Source: Sulfuriferula nivalis | GTDB taxonomy: Bacteria > Pseudomonadota > Gammaproteobacteria > Burkholderiales > Sulfuriferulaceae | Direction: 5' to 3' | Length of the DNA: 64,000 bases | NCBI RefSeq assembly: GCF_009937995.1 | Contig: NZ_AP021881.1 | Span: 2,108,001 to 2,172,000, forward strand | Shown here: positions 9,196 through 17,677 of the stretch, one piece after another | Layout: every line of letters starts with the position of its first letter | How positions within the stretch are numbered: the first letter of the stretch is position 1 | The notes under the pieces: generated by a model | What the model was told of the DNA's origin: nothing | Database searches by the model: none | Seen by the model: only the letters and a program-made list of their open reading frames with translations | Translations under genes and position numbers: made by a program

Positions 9196-10473
9196 ATGAC
9201 TAACGCCCATTGGTTCCTGCTCGTAGGTGGACTGTTGCTTACCATGGGCTTGACCTCTTCGATACTTAAGCGATTGCCAATCACCTCCGCCATGATTTAT
9301 CTGGCGGTCGGTATTCTGGTCGGTCCGTCTGTGCTCGGTATATTTCATTTCAACCCACTCAAGGAATCAGCGCTGCTGGAAGTGCTGACTGAAGTGGCGG
9401 TATTGATTTCCCTGTTTTCAGCTGGTGTGAAAATGCCAGTACCATTCAGCTTTGTCCGCTGGCGCACACCTATATTGCTCGCTACAGCGTCAATGACCAT
9501 CACGGTCGCATTGATCGCAGCATTCGCCTATTACGTGCTCGACTTGCCATTAGGGGCAGGCGTCCTGCTAGGTGCAATACTTGCTCCTACCGACCCGGTG
9601 CTGGCAACCGATGTGCAAATTCGCCACCCTGGTGACCACGACCAGCTGCGCTTCACACTGACCTGCGAAGCTGGCATGAACGATGGCAGTGCCTTCCCCT
9701 TTGTCATGTTGGGCTTGGGATTGCTCGGTTTGCATGACATTGGTGATTATGGTGTGCATTGGATATTGATCGATGTGTTATGGGCCACCGTAGCGGCGAT
9801 TACCATCGGCATAGTTTCAGGCGTCACATTAGCTTATGCAGGACATAAATTGCGCGGTAAAACCACCGACAACCATCTAATATATGACTTCCTCGGACTC
9901 GGTCTGATAGGTGTCGTCTATGGTTTATGTGTACAGATCGGCGCCTGGGGATTTTTGGCCGTATTCTTCTCCGCAGTCGCATTACGTCAGACTGAACTCC
10001 GCTTTGCCAGCACCAATGAATCGTTCAGCAATCTCGATATAGAAGTAAACAGCACCACTTATGATCTACCACCGACAGTCAGTGAAGGGTCATTAGTATT
10101 TAAAGAACATCTGGAAAGATTGTCAGAAGTCGTGCTCGTGCTATTAATAGGCGGCACGCTATTTCAAAGCTCATGGAGTTTTCGTGCAGTCGGCCTTGCA
10201 CTGTTTGTCTTCATAGTAGCGCGCCCAGTCAGTGTTTACATCGGCTTGCTTGCAACGCGCACTTCTGGGCGAATACGCGGCATGGCAGGCTGGTTTGGCG
10301 TACGCGGCATAGGCTCACTTTATTACCTGATGTACGCCATACAAAACGGACTCCCCGAAGATCTTTCGCTGGAACTGGTCAAACTGACACTGATAGTTAT
10401 CACTTTATCTATCATCGTTCACGGTTTTAGCGTCAAACCACTGATGGGTCGTTTTCAACGTCACCGCAAATAG
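9196..10473 (+). CDS. Cation/proton antiporter, CPA1 (NhaP-like)
   Basis: Inner-membrane antiporter that exchanges Na+ or K+ for protons. It has 425 residues and about 12 hydrophobic segments. Family motifs are visible: ILAPTDPVLATDV around residue 130 (the unwound crossing helix) and CEAGMNDGSAFPF around residue 160, with the ND pair that binds the cation in electroneutral CPA1 exchangers. A hydrophilic loop of about residues 275-310 precedes the last helices, which carry R-rich GVRGIGSLYY, also typical of the family. The protein lacks the long cytosolic C-terminal domain of KefC or CvrA types. Which cation it moves cannot be told. Confidence 0.88.
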   Translation: MTNAHWFLLVGGLLLTMGLTSSILKRLPITSAMIYLAVGILVGPSVLGIFHFNPLKESALLEVLTEVAVLISLFSAGVKMPVPFSFVRWRTPILLATASMTITVALIAAFAYYVLDLPLGAGVLLGAILAPTDPVLATDVQIRHPGDHDQLRFTLTCEAGMNDGSAFPFVMLGLGLLGLHDIGDYGVHWILIDVLWATVAAITIGIVSGVTLAYAGHKLRGKTTDNHLIYDFLGLGLIGVVYGLCVQIGAWGFLAVFFSAVALRQTELRFASTNESFSNLDIEVNSTTYDLPPTVSEGSLVFKEHLERLSEVVLVLLIGGTLFQSSWSFRAVGLALFVFIVARPVSVYIGLLATRTSGRIRGMAGWFGVRGIGSLYYLMYAIQNGLPEDLSLELVKLTLIVITLSIIVHGFSVKPLMGRFQRHRK

Positions 10474-10658
10474 CTATGCAGGTGCAATATCACCACAGAA
10501 ACTCAGAACACAGCCACCCTTAGCTGCCATCAGTAATTAAAACTAACGTGCGCTACCGCACAAACTTACCCGCTTAATCCTCGTAGAGTTCATCAGGACG
10601 ACGTAATCCGCCATACACGTACGGATGCTTTTTTTGATGCTTGATATGAAGGATACCG

Positions 10659-11318
10659 ATGAGCCCAAATCTGACGCTTATTTCACTCATTAGCCTTGCA
10701 CTAACAGGCATGATTAACCCTGCGCTAGCCGACGACGCTACTATTGCGCTGCATGGTAATGATCGAGGCACACCAGCGTGCATGAGTTGCCACGGCGCTC
10801 ACGGTGAAGGCATGCCCGCAAATGGATTCCCCCGACTCGCAGGGCAGAACGCCGACTATCTGCAGGCCCAGCTCGTTGCATTAACAAATGGTCAGCGCTT
10901 CAATGCGATGATGACACCTATCGCCAAAACGCTGAATGCTGACGAACGCGCCACAGTGGCCCGCTATTACGCCGGATTGGGTAGCCCGGCAGGTATAAAC
11001 GCAGCTGTACCAGAAACAAATTCCGTAGGAGCACGTCTTGCCATACAGGGTCGATGGCCGCAGGGTTTGCCGGCATGCATACAATGTCATGGCGCTATGG
11101 GCGTGGGTGTCGGCAGCACCTTTCCTGCGCTGGCAGGACAGTCATCGATCTATATCGAGAATCAACTGCGTGCCTGGCAGCAAGGCACACGCGCACCTGG
11201 GCCTTTAGGGCTGATGAAAGTTATCGCCTCCAAATTGTCTGCAACCGATATCCATGACGTAGCGACATATTTTTCAGCGCTGCCCACAAGCACAGTTTCC
11301 ACGAGGAATCAGCCATGA
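10659..11318 (+). CDS. tsdB: TsdB-like diheme cytochrome c
   Basis: Periplasmic cytochrome c4-type protein, the expected electron acceptor of the thiosulfate dehydrogenase TsdA encoded next. It has 219 residues with a signal peptide (cleavage near residue 24, NPALA) and two c-type heme sites, C41-H45 (CMSCHGAHGEG) and C140-H144 (CIQCHGAMGVG). Each is followed by the family pattern FPxLAGQ and a later methionine (NAMMTPIA and GLMKVIAS) that can serve as distal ligand. GAAGGA stands six bases before the ATG. The stop overlaps the tsdA start (ATGA), so the two are translationally coupled. Cytochrome c4 in general is the alternative call; the neighbour decides it. Confidence 0.85.
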   Translation: MSPNLTLISLISLALTGMINPALADDATIALHGNDRGTPACMSCHGAHGEGMPANGFPRLAGQNADYLQAQLVALTNGQRFNAMMTPIAKTLNADERATVARYYAGLGSPAGINAAVPETNSVGARLAIQGRWPQGLPACIQCHGAMGVGVGSTFPALAGQSSIYIENQLRAWQQGTRAPGPLGLMKVIASKLSATDIHDVATYFSALPTSTVSTRNQP

Positions 11319-12310
11319 AAGTACAATTAGCCATAACATGGACTGTCGGCATTCTTGTCACTGCAGGTGTCATCATCGTAGCAGCACAAGCCGGGCAACC
11401 TGGCCCGGTAACGCAAACCGAAAAACCAGTTGCCGCATCCACTATTGCATTGCCTGCGGCGACTGACGTCAAACCCGCAACTAAATTCCAGCCGCCATCT
11501 GATCTGGATATGCCCAAGGATGAATTCGGTAAAACAGTACAATTGGGCAAGAATATTTTCGAACATACCTCAAGCTATGCAAGCAAATATACGGGTCCTA
11601 CCAACCTCCGCTGTGCCAGTTGCCATCTGGATGCGGGTCGTCTCGCCGACTCGGCACCCTTGTGGGCTGCCTATGTAAGTTACCCAGCTTACCGTAGCAA
11701 AAACAAACACGTAAATACCTATTCCGAACGTATGCAGGGCTGCTTTAAATTCAGTATGAACGGCAAGGCGCCGCCGCTTGGTGACCCAGTGCTGATCGCA
11801 CTGGAAAGCTATTCCTATTGGCTGGCAACCGGTGCAACCATAGATCCAAAAATAGCTGGCAGGGGTTATCCAAAAGTGCCCAAGCCCCCATTGGCTATGG
11901 ATTATGCACGCGGACAGCTGGTATTTGAACAAAACTGTGCAGTATGTCACGGTGCGGATGGTGCGGGCCAGGCGGATGCTAACGGACAACCCAATTTCCC
12001 AGCTTTATGGGGCTCGAAATCATTTAACTGGGGCGCTGGCATGGGCAGCATAAAGAATGCCGTGGGCTTCATCAAAGCCAATATGCCGCTGGGTTTGGGC
12101 GGTACATTGAGCGATCAACAAGCATGGGATGTGGCAATTTTCATGGACAGCCATGAACGTCCGCAAGACCCGCGCTTCCAGGGGGATATAGCAGCGACGC
12201 GAGCAAAATATCACGACTCATCTGACAGCATGTATGGAACCGTAGTAAATGGTCAACTGCTGGGTAAAGGTACTACATCAGCGAACAATCCGACTCCCGG
12301 CATGAAATGA
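11315..12310 (+). CDS. tsdA: Thiosulfate dehydrogenase TsdA
   Basis: Periplasmic diheme enzyme that joins two thiosulfate ions to tetrathionate and passes two electrons onward. It has 331 residues and an N-terminal hydrophobic segment (about residues 5-25) that acts as signal or anchor. Heme 1 is C100-H104 (LRCASCHLDAGR). C143 in MQGCFKFSMNG lies 43 residues after C100, the same spacing as the axial cysteine ligand of the Allochromatium enzyme's active-site heme. The second heme is C208-H212 (CAVCHGADGAG). PLWAAYVSYPAYR is also a family motif. It overlaps tsdB upstream and the oxidase subunit I gene downstream by four bases each, implying a thiosulfate-to-oxygen electron route. Confidence 0.92.
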   Translation: MKVQLAITWTVGILVTAGVIIVAAQAGQPGPVTQTEKPVAASTIALPAATDVKPATKFQPPSDLDMPKDEFGKTVQLGKNIFEHTSSYASKYTGPTNLRCASCHLDAGRLADSAPLWAAYVSYPAYRSKNKHVNTYSERMQGCFKFSMNGKAPPLGDPVLIALESYSYWLATGATIDPKIAGRGYPKVPKPPLAMDYARGQLVFEQNCAVCHGADGAGQADANGQPNFPALWGSKSFNWGAGMGSIKNAVGFIKANMPLGLGGTLSDQQAWDVAIFMDSHERPQDPRFQGDIAATRAKYHDSSDSMYGTVVNGQLLGKGTTSANNPTPGMK

Positions 12311-13794
12311 TGGCTGAGGTTATCGAGAAAAATAAGGCCGGACACGAGGGCGGCACAGCACTCAGCTTTATCACAGGCGCGCCGGTTGCATCTGTCGAAA
12401 CTAATCTTATGCGTGCCCATGCTTACGCTGCACTGTTCTGTTTGATAATCGCAGCCTTGTTTGGCACGGCGATCGCCATCAAACTAGTGCAACCAGAATT
12501 CCTCAGTGGTCATGTAGAAACCACCTGGGGGTCCATGCGTGCCAATCATACTCAAGGTATCCTTTTTGGCTGGCTCGGCAATGCCTTTATCGCGTTCCTG
12601 TATTTTGCGGTTCCGCGACTAGCCGGGCGTCCAGTCATGAGTCGAGCACTCGGCTGGCTGCTGTTCGCATTATGGAATGCAGGTGTGGTGTTGCTGGGCT
12701 GGACGCTGGTTACCATCAATCTACCTGACACGTTCTGGGCGATCAAGCCGCTGGAATGGACCGAGTTTCCACTGGCAGTCAATCTGGTGACTGAGCTGTG
12801 TCTGGGGCTGATGGCATGGCAGTTTATCCCGCCGCTGGCTCGGAAACCCAATGATGATGGCATGTACGTATCATCTTGGTACATCATCGGCGGACTGACA
12901 TTCACACTGTTCGCCTTCCCAGTAGGCAGTCTGGTGCCACAACTGGTGCCAGGTGCAATTGGCGCAGCGTTTAGCGGGTTATGGATACATGACTCCATCG
13001 GACTATTTGTCACGCCTTTTGCGCTCGCCATCGCGTTTTATGTAATTCCGGTACGGACTAAACTACCTATCTACAGCCACTTTTTATCGATGTTAGGTTT
13101 CTGGCTACTGTTCTTCGTTTATCCGCTTAACGGCATCCACCATTACGTTTACTCATCCATACCTATGGATACTCAGCGTGCAGCAATTGCTGCTTCTATC
13201 ATCATGGGATTTGACGTGATACTGGTCGTCTTCAATCTGCTCATGTCGTTGCGCAGACAGGGGGCGTTGGTCAGTCGTGATATACCGCTGCGTTTTGTAT
13301 GGACTGGCGTTGTAATGTATTTGGTGGTCAGCCTGCAAGGCTCGCTCCAGGCCATCATGCCTATGCAGCGTTACATACACTTCACTGACTGGGTAATCGG
13401 CCACTCGCACTTGGCAATGCTGGGTTTCGCTACTTTTGTCACATTGGGTGGCATCGCCCACATATGGGAACGCAGTTTGGGTAGCCGTTATCACCGCGGT
13501 TATATGAATCTCGCTTACTGGCTGATTTTGTCAGGCTTGATGATAATGCTGGTCGATCTGACAGTGGCAGGCCTGGTACAGGGACAATTATGGAACAGCG
13601 GTGCACCATGGATGGATTCAGTACGTATCTCCCACGGATACTGGCTGGTACGCGCCGCATCTGCTGCGCCTATCCTTGCTGGTTTTGCCTTATTCATTGC
13701 TGGCATGTTTACTGGGATCAGCAATCGCAATACCAGTGGCAGTCAGCCCTTACCAAACACGGGCGCGCAACTACCGCAAACTAATCATGGATGA
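12307..13794 (+). CDS. cbb3-like cytochrome c oxidase subunit I
   Basis: Catalytic subunit of a heme-copper oxidase of the C (cbb3) type, reducing oxygen to water in the inner membrane. It has 495 residues and about 12 membrane helices. The low-spin heme ligand is H81 (RANHTQG) with H368, and high-spin heme ligand H366 (VIGHSHLAMLGF). The copper ligands are H228 and the pair H278-H279 (GIHHY). Y272, six residues before that pair, sits where cbb3 oxidases have the tyrosine cross-linked to a copper-ligand histidine. The protein diverges from standard CcoN elsewhere. ATG at 12307 overlaps the tsdA stop, and its own stop overlaps the next gene by 8 bases. The gene is intact although its partner subunit is split by an IS. 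Confidence 0.88.
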   Translation: MMAEVIEKNKAGHEGGTALSFITGAPVASVETNLMRAHAYAALFCLIIAALFGTAIAIKLVQPEFLSGHVETTWGSMRANHTQGILFGWLGNAFIAFLYFAVPRLAGRPVMSRALGWLLFALWNAGVVLLGWTLVTINLPDTFWAIKPLEWTEFPLAVNLVTELCLGLMAWQFIPPLARKPNDDGMYVSSWYIIGGLTFTLFAFPVGSLVPQLVPGAIGAAFSGLWIHDSIGLFVTPFALAIAFYVIPVRTKLPIYSHFLSMLGFWLLFFVYPLNGIHHYVYSSIPMDTQRAAIAASIIMGFDVILVVFNLLMSLRRQGALVSRDIPLRFVWTGVVMYLVVSLQGSLQAIMPMQRYIHFTDWVIGHSHLAMLGFATFVTLGGIAHIWERSLGSRYHRGYMNLAYWLILSGLMIMLVDLTVAGLVQGQLWNSGAPWMDSVRISHGYWLVRAASAAPILAGFALFIAGMFTGISNRNTSGSQPLPNTGAQLPQTNHG

Positions 13795-14248
13795 AATTAT
13801 CACAACCCAGCCCAGCCCGCAGCACTGGTTTGGCATGGTATATCTACTGATATTTGGTGCTGGCATCGGTTTCTTCCTGCTCTCATTTATTGCGCTGGGG
13901 GTATTGCCGGGATTACGTTTAGCCAAGACGATTGCTTCCCATACCCAGACAGATATGCCGGATTACACCGCCGCCGAACTGCGCGGCCGGCAGGTTTACG
14001 CAAGCCTGGGCTGCGCGCTGTGCCACACACAACAGGTACGTTTCATACTGCCTGACGTGCTGCGCTGGGGCGCGCCCACCGAAGCATGGGAAACACGCTA
14101 CGACTTTCCGCAACTGTGGGGTACACGTCGCATCGGTCCCGACCTTGCCCGTGAAACTGGCGTACGCAGTGATGACTGGCAACTCACCCACCTGTACCAC
14201 CCCCAATCAATAGTGCCAGATTCAGTGATGCCCTCCTATAACGAATAA
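13787..14248 (+). pseudogene. CcoO-CcoP fusion subunit, 5' fragment split by IS91-type element
   Basis: This is the N-terminal part of a cbb3 oxidase heme-c subunit. One membrane helix (about residues 17-42) is followed by GRQVYASLGCALCHTQQVR, the CcoO heme c site, and by the CcoO-type stretch RRIGPDLARETG. Genuine sequence ends at base 14242 (PSYN). The next six bases, from the inserted element, add GAA and the stop TAA. Joining 14242 to 16689 restores an open frame reading PSYNWLFKGGPDRPG, the expected continuation. The original protein would be about 422 residues. The ATG overlaps the subunit I stop by 8 bases. The truncated product keeps one heme site but lacks the part that follows it. 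Confidence 0.88.
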
Positions 14249-14252
14249 GGTT

Positions 14253-14282
14253 AGATTGTGATCGCGAAGCGAGCCACAATCT
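14253..14282 (-). repeat. Terminal hairpin of IS91-type element (probable oriIS)
   Basis: AGATTGTG at 14253-14260 pairs with CACAATCT at 14275-14282, and TCGC/GCGA pairs inside with a GAA loop. It lies ten bases from the left junction and downstream of the transposase gene, as expected for the origin recognised by HUH rolling-circle transposases. A role as transcription terminator is possible but there is no T run. Confidence 0.6.
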
Positions 14283-14550
14283 GAACCGTTTGTTGGACAA
14301 GCCCGGCATGGCTGGGGCGGGTGTTGCTTGAGCGCTTATGGAAATATCTTTTTGACTATGCTGGCATAACTGGACGCGTTACGCATCCCACCCGCCATTT
14401 CACGACCTTCACGTTGCCATTGCAGCAACTTATTCTATTCAACTCACCGTTTTTAGTCGGCTTTTCGGGCATGTTAACCCAATTTCAGCCTTCTTCAGGG
14501 CGAGCACGGCCATACCTGCCTAGTCTGGCAGGTGGGCGGTGTGGGCTGGT

Positions 14551-15666
14551 TTAGCGCATGGTCTCCCACCCTGTGTCATCTGCTCTGTGTTCCCGTTTTA
14601 TAGATGGGGCTGATGTGGCTAGCGGTATCGCTTTGATACGTGTGCGCACTATCTTCATCACCCCACCGCAACATTGGCAACGTATCGCTGGTCTGGGTTG
14701 CGCTGGCGGCGGATTGTTCCGTCGCCATAGGTGGGTCAGCTGTAGCTGGGTGAGTAGTTTGCTATTGGGATGCAGGTAGCCAAAGTTGCGGGCGCGGCGG
14801 TAGCCTTTGGGCAGAATGTGTTGCAGTATCAGTCGCAGGAAGGCTACACCACTCAAGGTACGGGTTTCCATTTGTTTGGTTTGGCTGTTCCGGTAACGGA
14901 AGGTGACCTGACCATGCCGGTCGGAGAGGATGTCTTTCTCCTGTATCACCCCCCGATACAGATAGCGCCCAAGGTAGATCAGAGCGTGCTGTCCAGTGCC
15001 GACGGCTTTGCAATCCACCACCCAATCGGTCGGGTAATCGTTTGGCAGGGTGAGTCCTGCTTGTCTGATGCCTGCCAGTAATTTGGCACGAAATACTTTG
15101 GCCAGGGCTTTGTGGTTAAACAGGTAGTTGCCGTGTTTATGACGCATGCGTCGCTGTTTGGGGTTAAAGGCGACAGCGGGCATGACGAGATGCACATGGG
15201 GGTGATAGTCCAGTCGGCGGTTATGGGTATGCAGTACAGTCACCGCCCCTGCGCTGCCGCGCAGCTTGTTGTCGTTTTGGCTGAAGGTGTTGACTGTTTC
15301 CCACGCGCAGCGTGTGATCAAGTCATACATGACGCGCTGATGTTGCCAGGCCAGTGTGCGCAACTGGGCGGGCACGGTGAAGGTGAGCATGAAGTAGTTG
15401 GCGGGGATGGATTTGTGTAATTGCTGGTCTATCCAGCGCTGTGATTCGTGCGCCTGGCAATGCGGGCAATGCCGATGACCGCAGGAATGTGGCAGGTAGC
15501 TGGGTGTTTGACAATCATCACAGGCAAGTTGCATCCTCGGGCTCATCTGGCTACGGCAGGTTTGAAAGGCGGTTAAGGCAGCTTGCTGGCTGGGCAATAG
15601 GTGATGACCGTGTTGTGCAAGCAGTTTAGCTGCGTAGGTTGCTACGATGTGCGCCAGTCTGATCAT
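14551..15666 (-). CDS. IS91-family Y2 transposase
   Basis: Rolling-circle HUH transposase of 371 residues from the ATG at 15666; a TTG 15 bases upstream is possible but the ATG sits in an ATGA overlap with the recombinase stop. The N-terminus has a zinc-binding cluster (CDDCQ, then [10 protein letters not shown]). The metal-binding HUH motif is [10 protein letters not shown]. The two catalytic tyrosines are in [10 protein letters not shown] (YxxxY), which marks IS91 proper rather than the single-tyrosine ISCR group. The protein nicks one strand at the oriIS end and drives one-ended transposition. The C-terminal region is arginine-rich with a CQCCGG pair. The gene appears intact. Confidence 0.93.
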   Translation of the reverse strand: MIRLAHIVATYAAKLLAQHGHHLLPSQQAALTAFQTCRSQMSPRMQLACDDCQTPSYLPHSCGHRHCPHCQAHESQRWIDQQLHKSIPANYFMLTFTVPAQLRTLAWQHQRVMYDLITRCAWETVNTFSQNDNKLRGSAGAVTVLHTHNRRLDYHPHVHLVMPAVAFNPKQRRMRHKHGNYLFNHKALAKVFRAKLLAGIRQAGLTLPNDYPTDWVVDCKAVGTGQHALIYLGRYLYRGVIQEKDILSDRHGQVTFRYRNSQTKQMETRTLSGVAFLRLILQHILPKGYRRARNFGYLHPNSKLLTQLQLTHLWRRNNPPPAQPRPAIRCQCCGGVMKIVRTRIKAIPLATSAPSIKREHRADDTGWETMR

Positions 15667-16576
15667 TTGACTTTGCCCCAATGAATGTGGAATTTCTCCA
15701 TTAATTGATTAAGGCGAGTGTGTGCGCTCTGATGGCGTTGTTCGGTGAGGTGGGTGTAGCGGATGGTGGTGAGGATGGACTGGTGTCCGAGTATCTGCTG
15801 AATTTCGAGTAAATCGATGCCAGCTTCTATCAGGTGGGTGGCATAGCTGTGGCGCAGGCTGTGTGGTGTAATTCTTTTTTTAAGCCACAGTCACGGGTCA
15901 CTTGACCCAAGGTGGTCTGGATACCACCACGATCCAGCGGGGTGCGTGCCAAGTGCGATTTGGCAAGACCGCCGTGTCGATTAGGAAAGAGCAAGCTTGG
16001 GTTGCGATGGGTGAGCCAGAAACGGCGCAATACCTGCAAGGTGTTCTCTGATAACGGCACCAATCGATCACGGTTGCCTTTGGCGTTGCGTACTTGCACC
16101 CGCATCCGATCCGCATCGATATCCCCTACCTGCAAGCGTAAGCCTTCGCCTAATCGTAAGCCCAGGCTGTAGAGGGTGAAGAAGAATACGCGGTAGCTCA
16201 ATACGCGGGTGGCCATGAAGATTTGTTGTGCCTGGGCGACGGTAATGATGTCGGGCAGGCTATATGACTTGGGTGGTTTAACCAGATCCGCACCTGGCCA
16301 GGGTTGGCTGAGTACATGGGCATAATAGAACTTCAGTCCATACAGATCATGTTTGAGCGTACTCCATGAATGGGTATCCAGGATGCGAACAAAATAGTCG
16401 GTTAATTGTGGCTTGGTGAGCGCGTCTATCTGGTCATTAAAATACACCGCTGCGCGCCGTACGCCGTGTGAATACAAGGCGATGGTTTTAGGCTGCATGC
16501 CTCTGAGCTTGAGGCAATTCAGCAGTCGCTGGTGATTGTGCTCGAAGTGCGCGGGGATGGGTGTGGGGGCTGTCAA
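15663..16576 (-). CDS. Tyrosine recombinase needing a -1 frameshift
   Basis: Phage-integrase-type recombinase accompanying the IS91-type transposase. It starts at a TTG (16576) with AGGAG eight bases before it. The zero frame gives the SAM-like N-terminal domain, the first catalytic arginine (GLRLGEGL) and the lysine region ([11 protein letters not shown]), then runs into a stop at 15830. At 15875-15881 the coding strand reads TTA AAA AAA G. A slip of -1 on A_AAA_AAA enters the frame encoding [18 protein letters not shown] and [16 protein letters not shown], which holds HxxR, the second histidine and the nucleophilic tyrosine. The full product is about 304 residues, ending in a four-base overlap with the transposase start. 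Programmed frameshift, decay or a homopolymer sequencing error are all possible. Confidence 0.82.
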
Positions 16577-16631
16577 TGTCGTCTCCTCGTGGTACAGTAA
16601 TCAAAATTCCATTGCTGGGGGAGACGAAATT

Positions 16632-17501
16632 ATGCTGCGTAATTTGATGGTTCGGGAATATTTCTCCGCGATAGCGGCTTCGTTCAACTGGCTATTCAAA
16701 GGTGGTCCTGATCGTCCGGGCGCCTCGGCTTCCGACCTGCTGGCTTATTTGCACACACTGGGACGCGCACGTCAGGCAGGTGCAGGCAAGCGCATAGGAC
16801 CCCGCGTTGATAGCGGGCTGGATCCAGATATGTTGATGGAAATAAATAGTTTATGTACAGCTCCATTTATCAACCCTAATCAGGCACAACTGAGTGGGAC
16901 TGTACCGAGTTTGGCGCATAGCACCGTTACCCGCGACCAGTTGTTTGCACGTGGCAGCACGCTGTTCACGCAAAACTGTGCAGGATGTCACGGTGCCAAT
17001 GGTGATGGCAACGGACTTGCTGCATCAGGCCTGTCACCCAGACCTGCCAATTTACAGGTGCATCATTTTTCAACGCAGGGTGTAGCGGAGGCATTATGGA
17101 ATGGCGTACCCGGCTCGGCAATGCCCGCCTGGCGTGACTTACCCGTCTCTGACCTGGCAAGTCTGACCATTTACGTGCAGTCATTGCACAGTGCTCCCGT
17201 CGAAACCATCACCACCACAGCTTCGTTACTTGCGCGTGGTGCTGGAATTTATGCAAACAATTGTATGATTTGTCACGGTGCCCAAGGTCGTGGCAACGGC
17301 TCAGTCAGTATAGGGCTCTTGCCCCGACCCGCAGACTTTACAGCTATGCAACCCGATACGGCGCGTGCCATACAAGTGCTGAACACAGGCATACCAGGCA
17401 CAGGTATGCAACCTTGGCCCAGCCTTAGCGCTTTGGATAAACAAGCGGTAAGTACATTTATACGTACCCTGTACAAATTACCAGAGGCACAACAACCATG
17501 A
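16632..17501 (+). pseudogene. CcoO-CcoP fusion subunit, 3' fragment
   Basis: Oxidase sequence resumes at 16689 (WLFKGGPDRPG, then SASDLLAYLHTLGR, the conserved end of CcoO) and continues without a stop into two more c-type heme domains, CAGCHGANGDGNG and CMICHGAQGRGNG, each followed by a CcoP-like PRPA segment and a later methionine (GSAMPAW and GTGMQPW). The intact gene thus encoded CcoO and a soluble diheme CcoP-like part in one chain with three hemes. The frame is open leftward into the IS, where an ATG at 16632 has GGGGGAG eight bases before it, so a product could be re-initiated; it would lack membrane anchor and export signal. The stop overlaps the next small gene. Confidence 0.85.
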
Positions 17502-17677
17502 TAGCCGTGATTATTAGCGCGATCATTTTCATGGTGATGGCACTCGTTACCATTTGGCTGTTTTCACCCAAATTCCGCTCTTGGGCCGAGCAACCCAAAT
17601 ACACCATGCTCAAACGCAATGACATGTTCGAGCGCGCTAGCTATGACGAATTAAATAGCACTGGCAAACCTCGCTAA
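17498..17677 (+). CDS. Small membrane protein, CcoQ-like oxidase subunit
   Basis: A 59-residue protein whose ATG overlaps the stop of the oxidase heme-c gene (ATGA), which shows it belongs to the operon. One membrane helix (about residues 3-24, IAVIISAIIFMVMALVTIWL) is followed by a charged cytosolic tail with FSPKFRSWAEQ and YDELNSTGKPR. Size, topology and position fit a CcoQ/FixQ- or CcoS-like accessory subunit that stabilises cbb3 oxidases; the sequence alone does not distinguish these. Expression is probably reduced by the upstream IS. Confidence 0.7.
   Translation: MIAVIISAIIFMVMALVTIWLFSPKFRSWAEQPKYTMLKRNDMFERASYDELNSTGKPR

Larger units (their letters stand above)
14243..16688 (-). mobile_element. 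IS91-family element with Y2 transposase and tyrosine recombinase
   Basis: About 2.45 kb between the two halves of the split oxidase gene. It carries, on the minus strand, a tyrosine recombinase and then an IS91-type transposase overlapping by four bases. There are no terminal inverted repeats. A hairpin lies just inside the left edge, downstream of the transposase, where IS91 elements have their rolling-circle origin. AAC occurs at both junctions (14240-14242 and 16686-16688), so the exact edges are uncertain by three bases. On the element's coding strand the flank next to the hairpin side reads GTTA, close to the GTTC target usual for IS91. Confidence 0.85.

Noticed and set aside
10574-10783. 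Minus-strand frame ending YVYGGLRRPDELYED, which looks protein-like
   Set aside because: It runs over the start of tsdB, has no start signal and is only 69 codons; the resemblance to a real C-terminus is not enough.
14558-15629. Plus-strand open frames inside the IS91-type element
   Set aside because: They lie opposite the clear transposase gene and have no family signature.
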